Part shown: positions 26,625 through 35,332 of the stretch, in pieces
Layout: every line of letters begins with the position of its first letter
Numbering within the stretch: position 1 is the first letter of the stretch
Source: Pseudomonas gingeri
GTDB lineage: Bacteria > Pseudomonadota > Gammaproteobacteria > Pseudomonadales > Pseudomonadaceae
Assembly: GCF_013386165.1 (NCBI RefSeq)
Contig: NZ_JACAOS010000018.1
Coordinates: forward strand, 62,001-126,000
Reading direction: 5' to 3'
DNA length: 64,000 bases
Notes under the pieces: model-generated
The model's database searches: none
Told to the model about the DNA's origin: nothing
The model's input: the letters and a program-made list of their open reading frames with translations, nothing else
Program-made: the position numbers and the translations under genes

Positions 26625-26858
26625 GGTGCTACCTCAGGCCACAGGCCGAAAAGCATACCAGAGCTGTAGATTTATAATAAAAATCAAGAACTACAACGAG
26701 TTATGACTGTCTCTTAAAGCCGCAAGAACGCATCGGTTGGCATGACCCCGGTGTAGCGCCCGTCTTGTGCACTTTTCGCGTTCAAAAGACGTTCGATTTC
26801 AGTCGTCCGACTTCAGGCTACCTGCCTGGGTCTGGGCAATATTCTTTCCGGAGAACGG

Positions 26859-28283
26859 ATGAAGAAGCGACCCTCGCTGTTGCTCCTGCTGTGCCTGTCC
26901 CTGCTGCTGCCGTTGCCGGCGGTTGCGCGGTTGGCCGGGCCGTTGGAAATCGCCCAGCCGGGCAAGGTTCGCGACCTCGCGGAGATTCGTAGCAGCCGGG
27001 TCCTGCGGGTGCTGGTCAACCAGAGCCGCAACAGCAGCGGTGAGGTCCAGGGCGAAGTCATCGGCGTCGAATACCATCGCTTGCGCGCCTTTGAGCAGTT
27101 CCTCAACAGCCAGGCGCGGGACAATCAGGAGATTACCCTCAAGATCATTCCCAAGGCCAAGGACCAACTGCTCGGTGCCTTGCAGCGCGGCGAGGGTGAC
27201 CTGGTGGCCCCGGGAGAACTGCTCGAAGCCCAGCCGGGCCACGCGGTGATCGCCAGCGATCCGCTTGGGAGTACGGTGCCGTTGTTGCTGGTGGGGCTCA
27301 AGGGCGAAAAACGTTTTACCCGCTTCGAGCAGCTCTCCGGCCGCACCCTGGCCCTGACCCCGGGGAGTGCGGCAGGGGAGGCGGTCAACCAGATCAACCA
27401 GAAACTGGCGTTACGCAAGCTGCCGCCGGTCAAGGTCGAGTGGGTCGATCCGAGCCTGGCGGTGGAGGATGTGCTGGAGATGGTCCAGGGCGGGATCTTT
27501 CACCTGACCGTCGTCGAACAGCCGATAGCCGAACGCTGGGCCCGGATCATGCCCAAGCTGCGTTTCGACAAGCAGGTGCTGGTCAGCGAACCGGGGCAGA
27601 TGCACTGGTTCGTGCGCGATAACGCCTCGATGTTGAGCGCGAGCATCGATCGTTTTCTCAAGACCTACAAGACTCCTTCGGACCAGGACACGGCATTTCT
27701 GCGGATCTATCGACGTTTGTACCAGGTGCACTATCCGTTGAGCCGCAGTGATCGAGCGAAGTTGGAAAAGCTGCGCCCGGTGTTGCAACGCCATGCCCAG
27801 GCCCAGGGCATTGACTGGCTGAACCTGGCGGCACTGGCCTTCAAGGAGTCGGCCCTGGATCCTGGTGCTCGCGGTGCCAGCGGCGCGACGGGACTGTTGC
27901 AGATCACTCCCTCGGCGGCACAGCGGGTTGGCGTGAGCAATATCCAGAATGTCGATAACAACGTGCAGGCCGGGGCCAAGTACCTGGCGATGATCCGGCG
28001 CAAGTTCTTTGCCAGCCCCAAGCTCAACGAGCGCGAGCGCATGGCCTTTGTCCTGGCGGCCTACAACATGGGCCCGGAGCGGGTCCAGGGCATGCGCGCC
28101 GAGGCCCGCCGCCGTGGCCTGAATCCCAACCAGTGGTTCTTCCAGGTCGAACGCATCGCCATGGAGCAGGTGGGGATGAACGCGGTGAACTATGTGAACA
28201 GCGTGAACAAGTACTACCTGGCGTTTGACCGGGAGCGTGACTCCCTGGAACCGAATGCGCGGAAGATTGCTTCTCGTAAATAA
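26859..28283 (+). CDS. MltF-like membrane-bound lytic transglycosylase
   Basis: A 474-residue two-domain protein. A signal peptide (MKKRPSLLLLLCLSLLLPLPAVA) is followed by a periplasmic binding-protein type 3 domain (residues 45-275) and a C-terminal SLT transglycosylase domain. The catalytic acid is Glu330 in AFKESALDPG, followed by GASGATGLLQITPSAA and FVLAAYNMGP. It cleaves peptidoglycan glycan strands and may be regulated by muropeptide binding to the N-domain, as known for MltF. The neighbourhood suggests the second MltF of Pseudomonas (MltF2, PA2865 by memory) and not the purL-linked mltF, so no symbol is given. Confidence 0.9.
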   Translation: MKKRPSLLLLLCLSLLLPLPAVARLAGPLEIAQPGKVRDLAEIRSSRVLRVLVNQSRNSSGEVQGEVIGVEYHRLRAFEQFLNSQARDNQEITLKIIPKAKDQLLGALQRGEGDLVAPGELLEAQPGHAVIASDPLGSTVPLLLVGLKGEKRFTRFEQLSGRTLALTPGSAAGEAVNQINQKLALRKLPPVKVEWVDPSLAVEDVLEMVQGGIFHLTVVEQPIAERWARIMPKLRFDKQVLVSEPGQMHWFVRDNASMLSASIDRFLKTYKTPSDQDTAFLRIYRRLYQVHYPLSRSDRAKLEKLRPVLQRHAQAQGIDWLNLAALAFKESALDPGARGASGATGLLQITPSAAQRVGVSNIQNVDNNVQAGAKYLAMIRRKFFASPKLNERERMAFVLAAYNMGPERVQGMRAEARRRGLNPNQWFFQVERIAMEQVGMNAVNYVNSVNKYYLAFDRERDSLEPNARKIASRK

Positions 28284-28383
28284 TCGAATAAATCGATTGT
28301 TTTGTCGGGATTTTTGCGCTTTTTACATTTTAAAAACTGATTATTATGAGGCCCATCAACCCCCTATTAAAAAGGATTCACCC

Positions 28384-28821
28384 ATGAGCACCTTGATCAA
28401 CCGCGTCCTGAGCACCCGCGCCGGCTATGGCCTGACTGTCCTGCGGATTTTCGTCGGGATCATCTTCGCCGCCCACGGTTCGCAGAAACTTTTCGGCCTG
28501 TTCGGCGGTTACGGTCTGGCGGGGACGGCGCAATGGATGGAGAGCATCGGTCTGGCACCGGGTCATTTGATGGCCCTGATGGCCGGTGGTACCGAGTTCT
28601 TCGGCGGCCTGGCGTTGATCATCGGCCTGTTGGCCCGTCCGGCAGCGTTGGGCCTGAGCTTCACCTTGCTGGTGGCGATCTTCTCGGTGCATATCCACAA
28701 CGGTCTGTTCATGGCCAACAACGGTTATGAATTCGCCCTGGCCCTGCTGGGCGGCACGCTCGCGGTATTGATCGAAGGTGCCGGCAAGCTCTCGGCGGAT
28801 GCGGCGATCTCCCGTTCGTAG
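28384..28821 (+). CDS. DoxX family membrane protein
   Basis: A 145-residue four-helix inner-membrane protein: TVLRIFVGIIFAAHGSQKLFGLFGGYG near the N-terminus and GGTEFFGGLALIIGLLARPAALGL in the middle are characteristic of the DoxX/YphA family. Conserved H and GG motifs are intact. The family is linked to redox or detoxification functions; its exact activity here is unknown. An A-rich leader with AAAAAGGATTC precedes the ATG, and a clear terminator follows. Confidence 0.88.
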   Translation: MSTLINRVLSTRAGYGLTVLRIFVGIIFAAHGSQKLFGLFGGYGLAGTAQWMESIGLAPGHLMALMAGGTEFFGGLALIIGLLARPAALGLSFTLLVAIFSVHIHNGLFMANNGYEFALALLGGTLAVLIEGAGKLSADAAISRS

Positions 28822-28851
28822 GACCGGCGCGGGGCCCGCGCAATGAACCTG

Positions 28852-28875
28852 GCCCGCATTTTTGCGGGCTTTTTC
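28852..28875 (+). terminator. Intrinsic terminator after doxX
   Basis: GCCCGCA pairs with TGCGGGC around TTTT and is followed by TTTTTC. Confidence 0.85.
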
Positions 28876-28889
28876 GTTGTGAGGGATTC

Positions 28890-28919
28890 TTGACAGCCTG
28901 CCACCGGCTTCTCTAGGAT
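28890..28919 (+). promoter_or_regulatory. Putative sigma-70 promoter upstream of the 102-residue protein gene
   Basis: A perfect -35 TTGACA (28890-28895) and a -10 like TAGGAT (28914-28919) are 18 bases apart, straight after the doxX terminator. Transcription would start near 28926, about 150 bases ahead of the TTG start at 29077. Confidence 0.6.
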
Positions 28920-29076
28920 TAAGACATGCGCCGATTTAAACAGCTACTTGCGGGGCGCCAGGCCGGTCGAAAGACCGCCGACAGAAGCTTGAGTCAGGCT
29001 TCGAAATACCGCTAAAGCGCTGGTTCGGTGTTGCCTCACACCTGCCCGGCAGATCGTTGAGGCGGAGACACGCACT

Positions 29077-29385
29077 TTGAACAGCCCACGCCCCGTTGTA
29101 CGTCTTACGCCGATCACGGCGAGCCTGCCTTTTCGCAATCCTAAAATCCTCCTTGGCGGTCAACACCAGCCGACGCTGCTGCGTTATCTCGACGGCTGGC
29201 CGCGACGCAAGGGACGCGCCTCGGCCTTCCTGATCCAGTTTGTCGAGGACGGTGACTCCCTGGAACGTTTTGCCGATAACAGCTTCGACCTGGCGGTGAT
29301 CCAGGCCCCGGATGCCGAGCACGCCGAAGCGGTGATCCGACAGCTGACCCGCGTCGCGCGGCAGGGTTTGATCACACGGCGCTAG
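29077..29385 (+). CDS. Small hypothetical protein, methyltransferase-like fragment
   Basis: A 102-residue basic protein starting at a TTG preceded by GGCGGAGAC. The sequence RASAFLIQFVEDGDSLERFADNSFDLAVIQAP...QLTRVARQGLITRR recalls the post-I part of class I methyltransferases (strand 4 and the following helix), but the SAM-binding glycine motif is missing. It could be a shrunken, non-catalytic relative or an independent family. A strong-looking promoter stands upstream. It ends 30 bases before the convergent greB stop. Confidence 0.6.
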   Translation: MNSPRPVVRLTPITASLPFRNPKILLGGQHQPTLLRYLDGWPRRKGRASAFLIQFVEDGDSLERFADNSFDLAVIQAPDAEHAEAVIRQLTRVARQGLITRR

Positions 29386-29415
29386 GCGGGTCAGGTGGTA
29401 TCAGCGTCAGCAGGC

Positions 29416-29913
29416 TCATGGATAGTCGATGGCGGTGATGTACACCAATTGCTCGCCGGTGGGCGCCATGACCCGAATCTCCGCATCCAGCGCCTTGCCG
29501 ATCAGGGCCCGGGCCAGGGGTGAGTCGATGCTGATCAGGTTTTGCTTGAGGTCCAGTTCGTCCGGGCCGACGATGCGGTAGCGCGACTCTTTGCCGTCCT
29601 CGTCCTCGATGGTGACCCAGGCGCCGAAATACACCTTGTTCAGGTCGCTGGGCCGTTCGCCAACCACCTTCAGGCTTTCCAGGCGCTTGGTCAGGAAGCG
29701 CACACGGCTGTCGATCTCGCGCAGCATCTTCTTGCCGTAGGTGTACTCGGCGTTTTCCGAGCGGTCACCCTGGGCTGCCGCCTCGCTCACCGACTGGGTG
29801 ACCTGAGGGCGGCGCACATGCCACAGCTCATGCAACTCGGCGCGCATGCGGGCCTCGCCCTCCGGAGTGATCAGGGCGGTGCCGGCAGTGCGGGGCGGGC
29901 GGTAACGACTCAT
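29416..29913 (-). CDS. greB: GreB, transcript cleavage factor
   Basis: A 165-residue GreB. It has the N-terminal coiled coil with acidic tip residues in QGDRSENAEYTYGKKMLREID and the C-terminal FKBP-like domain (VYFGAWVTIEDEDGKE, SPLARALIGKALDAE). The TPEG near the start and YGKK motif distinguish it from GreA. It binds backtracked RNA polymerase and stimulates endonucleolytic RNA cleavage. The ATG at 29913 (MSRYRPPRTAG) is the family start; the longer upstream frame overlaps the permease gene. It follows the ABC permease by 35 bases on the same strand. Confidence 0.95.
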   Translation of the reverse strand: MSRYRPPRTAGTALITPEGEARMRAELHELWHVRRPQVTQSVSEAAAQGDRSENAEYTYGKKMLREIDSRVRFLTKRLESLKVVGERPSDLNKVYFGAWVTIEDEDGKESRYRIVGPDELDLKQNLISIDSPLARALIGKALDAEIRVMAPTGEQLVYITAIDYP

Positions 29914-29948
29914 CTGCAATCCCTTGGCGAAACAAGGCGTTGAGTCTA

Positions 29949-32453
29949 TCAGCCCTCGCGCAGCACTGTCAGTGGGCTGACATTCAGCGCCCGGCGGGTG
30001 CCAAACACCCCCGCGCCGCCGACCATCACCGCGCCGATCAGCGGCAGCAGCAACAGCCACGGATGCAGGTGCCACGGCAGGTCAAAGGCAAACCGGTAGA
30101 GCACCCAGCTCACCAGTTCCGTGCCGAGGGCGGCCAGCAGGCCGCTGGCCGCGCCCAGCAGGCCGAACTCGATCCGCCGCGCCTTGACCAGCAGTTTTCG
30201 CTCAGCCCCCAAGGCGCGTAGCAGCGCGCCCTGGCGGATACGTTCGTCCAGGGTGGCCTGCAAACCGGAGAACAGCACCGCCATGCCCGCCGCCAGGACG
30301 AACAGCAGCACGTACTCCACGGCAATGGTCACCTGGGCCAGGATGCTGCGCAGTTGCTCCAGCAACGCCTCCACTTGCAGGATGGTCACCGCCGGGAAGG
30401 CCCGGGACAGCTCGACGATATCCTTGTCGTGGCCGGGGGCCAGGTAGAAGCTGGTGAGGTAGGTGGCCGGCAGGTCCTGCAGGGTGCCGGGCTGGAAGAT
30501 CATGAAGAAGTTCGGCTGGAAATTGTCCCAGTTGATGGTCCGCAGGCTGCTGACCACGGCCTCGCGGTTGGCCCCGCCGACACTGAAGATCAGGTGATCG
30601 CCGAGCTTGAGTTTCAGGCTCAGGGCGACCTTGGTTTCCACCGATACGCCGGGAATGTCCCCGCTGGGTTTGTCCGTCCACCAGTTGCCTTCGGTCAGGG
30701 TGTTGCCCGGCGGCAGATCGGCGGCCCAGGTCAGACTCAGGTCACGTTGGGTGGCGCGATCGCCTCCGGAGTCCTTGCTGACGATGTCCCGCACCGGGGT
30801 GCCGTTGATGCTGATCAGTCGACCTGGCACCACCGGATAGATCGGCGCCGACTTGGCCGAGAGCTGGATCAGGTGGTCGCGGAAGCCGTCCTTGTCTGCC
30901 GGCAGGATATTCAGGGCGAAATAGTTCGGTGCGTTTTTCGGCAACTGGTTCTGCCAGGTGTCGAGCAATTCGCCACGCAGCAGGGCGATCAGGGCCATGG
31001 ACAGCAGGATCAGGCCAAAGGCCAGGGATTGTCCGGCCGCGGCCAGCGGATGGCGCAGCAACTGGCCCAGGCCCAGGCGCCAAGGCAACGAGGCCCCGGC
31101 CAGCAGCCGGCGCAGGCTTTGCAGCCCGAGCAACAACAGGCCACCGAGCACCAGCGCCGCCACCACGCCGCCGCCGAGCAGGGCGAAGGTCAGCAGCAGG
31201 TCGAGGCTCAGGCGCCACATGATCAGGCCCAGGGCGAGCAGGGCGGTGCCGTAGACCAGCCAGGTGCTGGCCGGGATCGGCAGCAGATCCCGGCGCAGTA
31301 CCCGCAACGGCGGTACCCGGCCAAGGGCGGCCAGGGGCGGCAGGGCGAATCCGGCCAGGGCCACCAGCCCGGTGCCGATGCCGGCGAGCGCCGGCCTCAA
31401 CCCACCCGGCGGTACGTCGGCGGGCAGCAGGTCATGCAGCAGGGAGAACAGGCCCAACTGGGCGAGCCAGCCGAGCAGGGCACCACTGATGCTGGCCAGC
31501 ACACCGAGGATCGCCAGTTGCAGGCTGAACAGCAGCATGGTTTCCCGGCGCGACAGTCCCAGGCAGCGCAGCAGCGCACTGGCGTCGAAGCGTCGGGCGG
31601 CGAAACGGCTGGCACTGAGGGCCACGGCGACGCCGGATAACAGCACCGCCACCAGGCTGGCCATGTTCAGGTAACGCTCGGCCTTGCCCAGGGCGCCGCC
31701 GATCTGCTGGTTGCCGTCGCGGGCGTCGAGCAGGCGCTGGTTCGGTGCCAGGCCCGGCTTGATCAGCTCGCGATAGGTCGACAGGGCGTTTGCCGAGCCG
31801 CGCCACAGCTCACGGTAGTCTACCCGGCTGCCGGGTTGGACCACGCCGGTGGCATCGAGGTCGGCGAGGTTGATCAGCACCCGTGGAGTCAGGCTGTAGA
31901 AGTTGCCAGCACGATCCGGCTCGTAGGTCAGGACCCGCGCCAGGCGCACGGTCTTCAGGCCGACATCGATGTTGTCGCCGATCTTCAGGTCCAGGGCGGT
32001 CAACAAGCGTGCCTCGACCCAGGCTTCGCCGGGCGCCGGTCCACCGCCGGCGGTCTCGACGCCGAAGGGCGCGGCAGCGCTCTTGAGTTCGCCGCGCAAC
32101 GGATACTGCTCGTCCGTGGCCTTGATGCTCGACAGCTGGATGCCGGTGTCCGTGGCGATCACGCTGGAGAACTCGACCGCCCGCGCGTGGGCAAGACCCA
32201 GGTCGCGGCCGGTCTGGATTTGCTCCTGGCGAGCAGCACTGGTGCCGTCGAGCACCAGGTCGGCGGCGAGGAATTCGGTGGCCCGCAGCAGCATCGCGCC
32301 GTTCAGGCGCGCGCCGAAGTAGCCGATGGCGGTGCTGGCCGCCACCGCTACCAGCAAGGCGAAGAACAGCACCCGCAGCTCACCGGCGCGGGCATCGCGC
32401 AGGAGTTGGCGAGTGGCGAGGCTGAACAGGCGCAACAGCGGCAGGCGTGCCAT
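29949..32453 (-). CDS. ABC transporter permease, FtsX-like (YbbP type)
   Basis: An 834-residue permease with about ten membrane helices in two FtsX-like halves, the layout of E. coli YbbP. An N-terminal helix (about 25-45) precedes a large periplasmic MacB-like domain. A membrane block lies at about 260-500, then a second periplasmic region, and three final helices including VEYVLLFVLAAGMAVLFSGL. The extended periplasmic domains suggest mechanotransmission or lipoprotein handling and not solute import. Its start overlaps the ATPase stop by one base (TGATG at 32451-32455). The substrate is unknown. Confidence 0.9.
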   Translation of the reverse strand: MARLPLLRLFSLATRQLLRDARAGELRVLFFALLVAVAASTAIGYFGARLNGAMLLRATEFLAADLVLDGTSAARQEQIQTGRDLGLAHARAVEFSSVIATDTGIQLSSIKATDEQYPLRGELKSAAAPFGVETAGGGPAPGEAWVEARLLTALDLKIGDNIDVGLKTVRLARVLTYEPDRAGNFYSLTPRVLINLADLDATGVVQPGSRVDYRELWRGSANALSTYRELIKPGLAPNQRLLDARDGNQQIGGALGKAERYLNMASLVAVLLSGVAVALSASRFAARRFDASALLRCLGLSRRETMLLFSLQLAILGVLASISGALLGWLAQLGLFSLLHDLLPADVPPGGLRPALAGIGTGLVALAGFALPPLAALGRVPPLRVLRRDLLPIPASTWLVYGTALLALGLIMWRLSLDLLLTFALLGGGVVAALVLGGLLLLGLQSLRRLLAGASLPWRLGLGQLLRHPLAAAGQSLAFGLILLSMALIALLRGELLDTWQNQLPKNAPNYFALNILPADKDGFRDHLIQLSAKSAPIYPVVPGRLISINGTPVRDIVSKDSGGDRATQRDLSLTWAADLPPGNTLTEGNWWTDKPSGDIPGVSVETKVALSLKLKLGDHLIFSVGGANREAVVSSLRTINWDNFQPNFFMIFQPGTLQDLPATYLTSFYLAPGHDKDIVELSRAFPAVTILQVEALLEQLRSILAQVTIAVEYVLLFVLAAGMAVLFSGLQATLDERIRQGALLRALGAERKLLVKARRIEFGLLGAASGLLAALGTELVSWVLYRFAFDLPWHLHPWLLLLPLIGAVMVGGAGVFGTRRALNVSPLTVLREG

Positions 32454-33136
32454 CAAGGCTCCAGAGGGCCGACCAGATGGCCGGCATCAAGACGGATCAG
32501 GCGCCGGCAGCGATGGGCCAGGCGTTCGTCGTGGGTCACCAGCACCAGGGTGGTGCCGCGCTCCTGGTTGAGTTCGAACAGCAGGTCGCTGATGCGCTCG
32601 CCGGTATGGCTGTCGAGGTTGCCGGTGGGTTCGTCGGCGAACAGCACGTCGGGTTCGGCGGCAAAGGCCCGGGCGATGGCTACCCGTTGCTGCTCGCCGC
32701 CGGAGAGTTGCCGTGGCGAGTGGGTCAGGCGCTGGCCCAGGCCGACCCGTTCGAGCAGGCCACGGGCACGTTCGCGGGCATCGCTGCGACCGTCCAGCTC
32801 CAGGGGCAGCATGACGTTTTCCAGGGCGTTGAGGCTGTCCAGCAATTGGAAACTCTGGAACACGAAACCGACGTGTTCGGCGCGGACCCGTGCCCGTTGG
32901 TCTTCGTCCAGGGTGCTCAGGGCCCGTCCGGCCAGGATGACTTCGCCGGCGCTGGGCAGGTCGAGACCGGCGAGCAGGCCCAGCAGGGTCGATTTGCCCG
33001 AACCGGAGGCGCCGACGATGGCCAGGCTGTCGCCCTTGTTCAATGTCAGGCTCAAAGGGTGCAGGATGGTCAGTTCACCTTCCGCGCTGGGAACCACTTT
33101 GCTAAGGTTCTGCGCGGTGAGAATGCTTTCGCCCAT
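32453..33136 (-). CDS. ABC transporter ATP-binding protein (YbbA/LolD-like)
   Basis: A 227-residue ATPase with Walker A GASGSGKST, signature LSGGEQQRVAIARA, Walker B DVLFADEPTGNLD and the switch His in LVTHDERLA. It belongs to the MacB/LolD class that partners FtsX-like permeases, and forms a coupled pair with the next gene. The start is ATG at 33136. Its start lies only 10 bases from that of divergent tesA, an arrangement also known for ybbA/tesA in E. coli. Confidence 0.93.
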   Translation of the reverse strand: MGESILTAQNLSKVVPSAEGELTILHPLSLTLNKGDSLAIVGASGSGKSTLLGLLAGLDLPSAGEVILAGRALSTLDEDQRARVRAEHVGFVFQSFQLLDSLNALENVMLPLELDGRSDARERARGLLERVGLGQRLTHSPRQLSGGEQQRVAIARAFAAEPDVLFADEPTGNLDSHTGERISDLLFELNQERGTTLVLVTHDERLAHRCRRLIRLDAGHLVGPLEP

Positions 33137-33146
33137 GGAGAATCCG

Positions 33147-33752
33147 ATGCGAGTGTGGTTTTTGAGTGCCGGCCTGGCCTTGATGTGCATGGCCCAGAAC
33201 GCGGCGGCGGGTACGATCCTGATCGTTGGCGATAGTATCAGCGCAGGTTTCGGCCTGGATACCCGTGTGGGATGGGTCGCCCTGCTGGAAAAGCGCCTGA
33301 AGACCGAGGGTTTTGCCGACCCGGTGGTCAATGCGTCCATCAGTGGCGACACCAGTGCGGGGGGCCAGGCGCGGCTGCCGGCGCTGCTTGCAGAGCATAA
33401 ACCGCAAGTGGTGGTGCTCGAGTTGGGGGGCAACGATGGCCTGCGTGGACAGTTGCCGGCTCAATTGAAACAAAATCTTGCATCGATGATCGACAAGTCC
33501 CAGGCAGCCGGTGCAAAAGTCCTGCTGCTCGGGATGCAGATTCCGCCCAATTATGGTCCGCGCTACACCCAGGCCTTTGCCAAGGTCTACGGTGAGCTGG
33601 CCGAGGAAAAAAACATCGCGCTGGTGCCGTTTTTCCTCGAAGGCATCGGCGGTCACCCCGAGCTGATGCAGGCCGATGGGATTCATCCGGCGCCCGCGGG
33701 GCAGGGGATGTTGCTCGATAACGTCTGGCCGAGCCTGAAACCGCTGCTTTGA
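33147..33752 (+). CDS. tesA: TesA, periplasmic GDSL esterase/thioesterase I
   Basis: A 201-residue SGNH hydrolase with signal peptide (MRVWFLSAGLALMCMAQNAAA). Ser30 lies in IVGDSISAGFGL, block III is LELGGNDGLRG, and the His/Asp block is DGIHPAPAGQ. TesA is a broad esterase, thioesterase and lysophospholipase in the periplasm. I prefer the ATG at 33147 because GGAG lies 6 bases before it; an ATG at 33135 would add four residues and overlap the ybbA start. Confidence 0.94.
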   Translation: MRVWFLSAGLALMCMAQNAAAGTILIVGDSISAGFGLDTRVGWVALLEKRLKTEGFADPVVNASISGDTSAGGQARLPALLAEHKPQVVVLELGGNDGLRGQLPAQLKQNLASMIDKSQAAGAKVLLLGMQIPPNYGPRYTQAFAKVYGELAEEKNIALVPFFLEGIGGHPELMQADGIHPAPAGQGMLLDNVWPSLKPLL

Positions 33753-33806
33753 GCTTTTCTAGCGGCTGGCTTTCGGCTAAGGTGGCGCCCCGATTTGGAG
33801 CCCCTG

Positions 33807-34100
33807 ATGCAGCGTCCCGCCTGGTCCTTGTTTGCCTACCAACTGATCGAACCCGACGAGCAGCTCGATCTGTTCGCCTGTCAGGAAGTACGCGTGCACC
33901 TGGTCACCCGGCAGCTGGAGCTCGGTGGCTCGGCCGATCGGACGCTGTGTGGCACCTTGTTGCCGGCCCAGCCACGCTGGTCGGGGGTGGATCGTTCGAT
34001 TTTCCAGGACCAGCGCCTGTGTCCCCTGTGCCGGGCGATTCTTGAATCGCAGAAGCGCGGTACACCGCCGATCTGGCCGGAATTGCGCTTCGAACTCTGA
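33807..34100 (+). CDS. Hypothetical protein with CPLC pair
   Basis: A 97-residue soluble protein: MQRPAWSLFAYQLIEPDEQLDLFACQEVRVHLV... then FQDQRLCPLCRAILESQKRG. The C-terminal CPLC and an earlier RTLCG could bind a metal together, giving a small zinc-ribbon-like unit, but this is speculative. The ATG at 33807 follows TTGGAG. It lies between tesA and the L,D-transpeptidase gene; PAO1 has a small hypothetical gene in the same place by memory (PA2855). No function can be given. Confidence 0.7.
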   Translation: MQRPAWSLFAYQLIEPDEQLDLFACQEVRVHLVTRQLELGGSADRTLCGTLLPAQPRWSGVDRSIFQDQRLCPLCRAILESQKRGTPPIWPELRFEL

Positions 34101-34210
34101 TTTCCGGCAACCTGTACTGTACCTGTCTCGTTACGATTGTCCCGGCGTGCCATCTCCCTTGCCAGCACGGTGTCGGTGTACAATCGCGGTCTATTTCATT
34201 TACGTCGATC

Positions 34211-35197
34211 ATGCGAAGGATGTCCCGGATGTTGTCGCGCTTTCCTGCCGTTGCCCGTTGCCTGTCTGTAGCCGCCCTCTGTGTGGCGGGTCCTGTTTCG
34301 GCGCTGGAATTTCCGCTGCCACCGCCGGGCGAGGATATCGTCGGCCAGGTCCAGGTGCTCAAGGCCAAGTACGAAGACACCTTCGCTGACCTGGGCACCG
34401 CCTACGACCTGGGCTATTCGGAAATGGTCGCGGCCAACCCCGGCGTCGATGCCTGGTTGCCGGGGGCGGGGACCGATATCGTCCTGCCGACCCGCTTCAT
34501 CCTGCCGCCGGGTCCGCGCGAAGGCATCGTGATCAACCTGGCCGAGTATCGCCTGTACTACTTCCCGAAAGGCCGCAACGTGGTCTACACCTTCCCGCTG
34601 GGGATCGGTCGTGAAGGCTGGGGCTCGCCGGTTGCCCACACCACCATCACCGCCAAGATACCGAACCCGACCTGGACCCCGCCGGCCTCGATCAAGGCCG
34701 AGCACGCCGCCGAGGGTGATCCGTTGCCCAACGTGGTGCCGGCCGGCCCGGACAACCCGCTGGGGCCGTTCAAGTTCGCCCTGGGCACACCGGGCTACCT
34801 GATCCATGGTTCGAACATGAAGTTCGGTATCGGTACCCGCACCAGCCACGGTTGTTTCCGCATGTATAACAACAACGTGCTGGAGATGGCCGACATGGTG
34901 CCGGTGGGCACGTCGGTGCGGATTATCAACGAGGCCTACAAGTTCGGCATGAGTGGCGGCAAGGTGTTCCTCGAGGCCCATACACCGCTGGACGACAATG
35001 GCAATCCGTCGGTGGTCGACAAACACACCGCGGTGATCAACGCCCTGCTCAAGCGTGAAGACCTGGCGAACAACCTGCGGGTCAATTGGGACCAGGTGCG
35101 TGACGTCGTCGCAGCCGAAGATGGCCTGCCGACTGAAATCGCCATGCCCGGTGCACCGTCGATGGTCTCCAACGCGCCGCTCGATCTGCAGCAGTAA
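34211..35197 (+). CDS. L,D-transpeptidase with LysM-like domain (YkuD/ErfK family)
   Basis: A 328-residue periplasmic enzyme with signal peptide (cleavage near ALCVAGPVSA), a short LysM-like segment with LGTAYDLGYSEMVAANPGVDAWLPGAGTDIVLP (about 55-95), and a YkuD catalytic domain. The catalytic motif HGSNMKFGIGTRTSHGCFRM contains Cys215. Such enzymes make 3-3 peptidoglycan cross-links or attach Braun-type lipoprotein to peptidoglycan. Its position next to the major lipoprotein gene oprI makes lipoprotein anchoring an attractive but unproven role. A terminator follows the stop. Confidence 0.92.
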   Translation: MRRMSRMLSRFPAVARCLSVAALCVAGPVSALEFPLPPPGEDIVGQVQVLKAKYEDTFADLGTAYDLGYSEMVAANPGVDAWLPGAGTDIVLPTRFILPPGPREGIVINLAEYRLYYFPKGRNVVYTFPLGIGREGWGSPVAHTTITAKIPNPTWTPPASIKAEHAAEGDPLPNVVPAGPDNPLGPFKFALGTPGYLIHGSNMKFGIGTRTSHGCFRMYNNNVLEMADMVPVGTSVRIINEAYKFGMSGGKVFLEAHTPLDDNGNPSVVDKHTAVINALLKREDLANNLRVNWDQVRDVVAAEDGLPTEIAMPGAPSMVSNAPLDLQQ

Positions 35198-35211
35198 GGG
35201 CTTGTCCAGCA

Positions 35212-35248
35212 ACCCGCCTGGGCCTTGAGGTCCTGGCGGGTTTTTTTA
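35212..35248 (+). terminator. Intrinsic terminator after the L,D-transpeptidase gene
   Basis: ACCCGCC pairs with GGCGGGT across a loop and is followed by a run of seven T. Confidence 0.85.
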
Positions 35249-35280
35249 TGCCTGCGGTCCGGCGAACTTTTCGCCAGGCA

Positions 35281-35310
35281 AAAAAAAGCCGATCCAATAA
35301 TGGATCGGCT
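35281..35310 (-). terminator. Intrinsic terminator of oprI
   Basis: On the minus strand, AGCCGATCC pairs with GGATCGGCT (loop ATTATT) and is followed by TTTTTT. It lies about 22 bases past the oprI stop. Confidence 0.88.
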
Positions 35311-35332
35311 TGATAACAACCCCGAAGGATTA

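Noticed and set aside
31836..33134. Long plus-strand frame running into tesA, suggesting a 638-residue fusion
   Set aside because: The upstream part is antisense to the ABC permease and ATPase genes. TesA starts with its own signal peptide at 33147 behind a GGAG site.
34101..34210. LexA-like box (CTGTACTGTACC) before the L,D-transpeptidase gene
   Set aside because: It lacks the second half-site of the CTGTATN8ATACAG pattern; likely a chance direct repeat.
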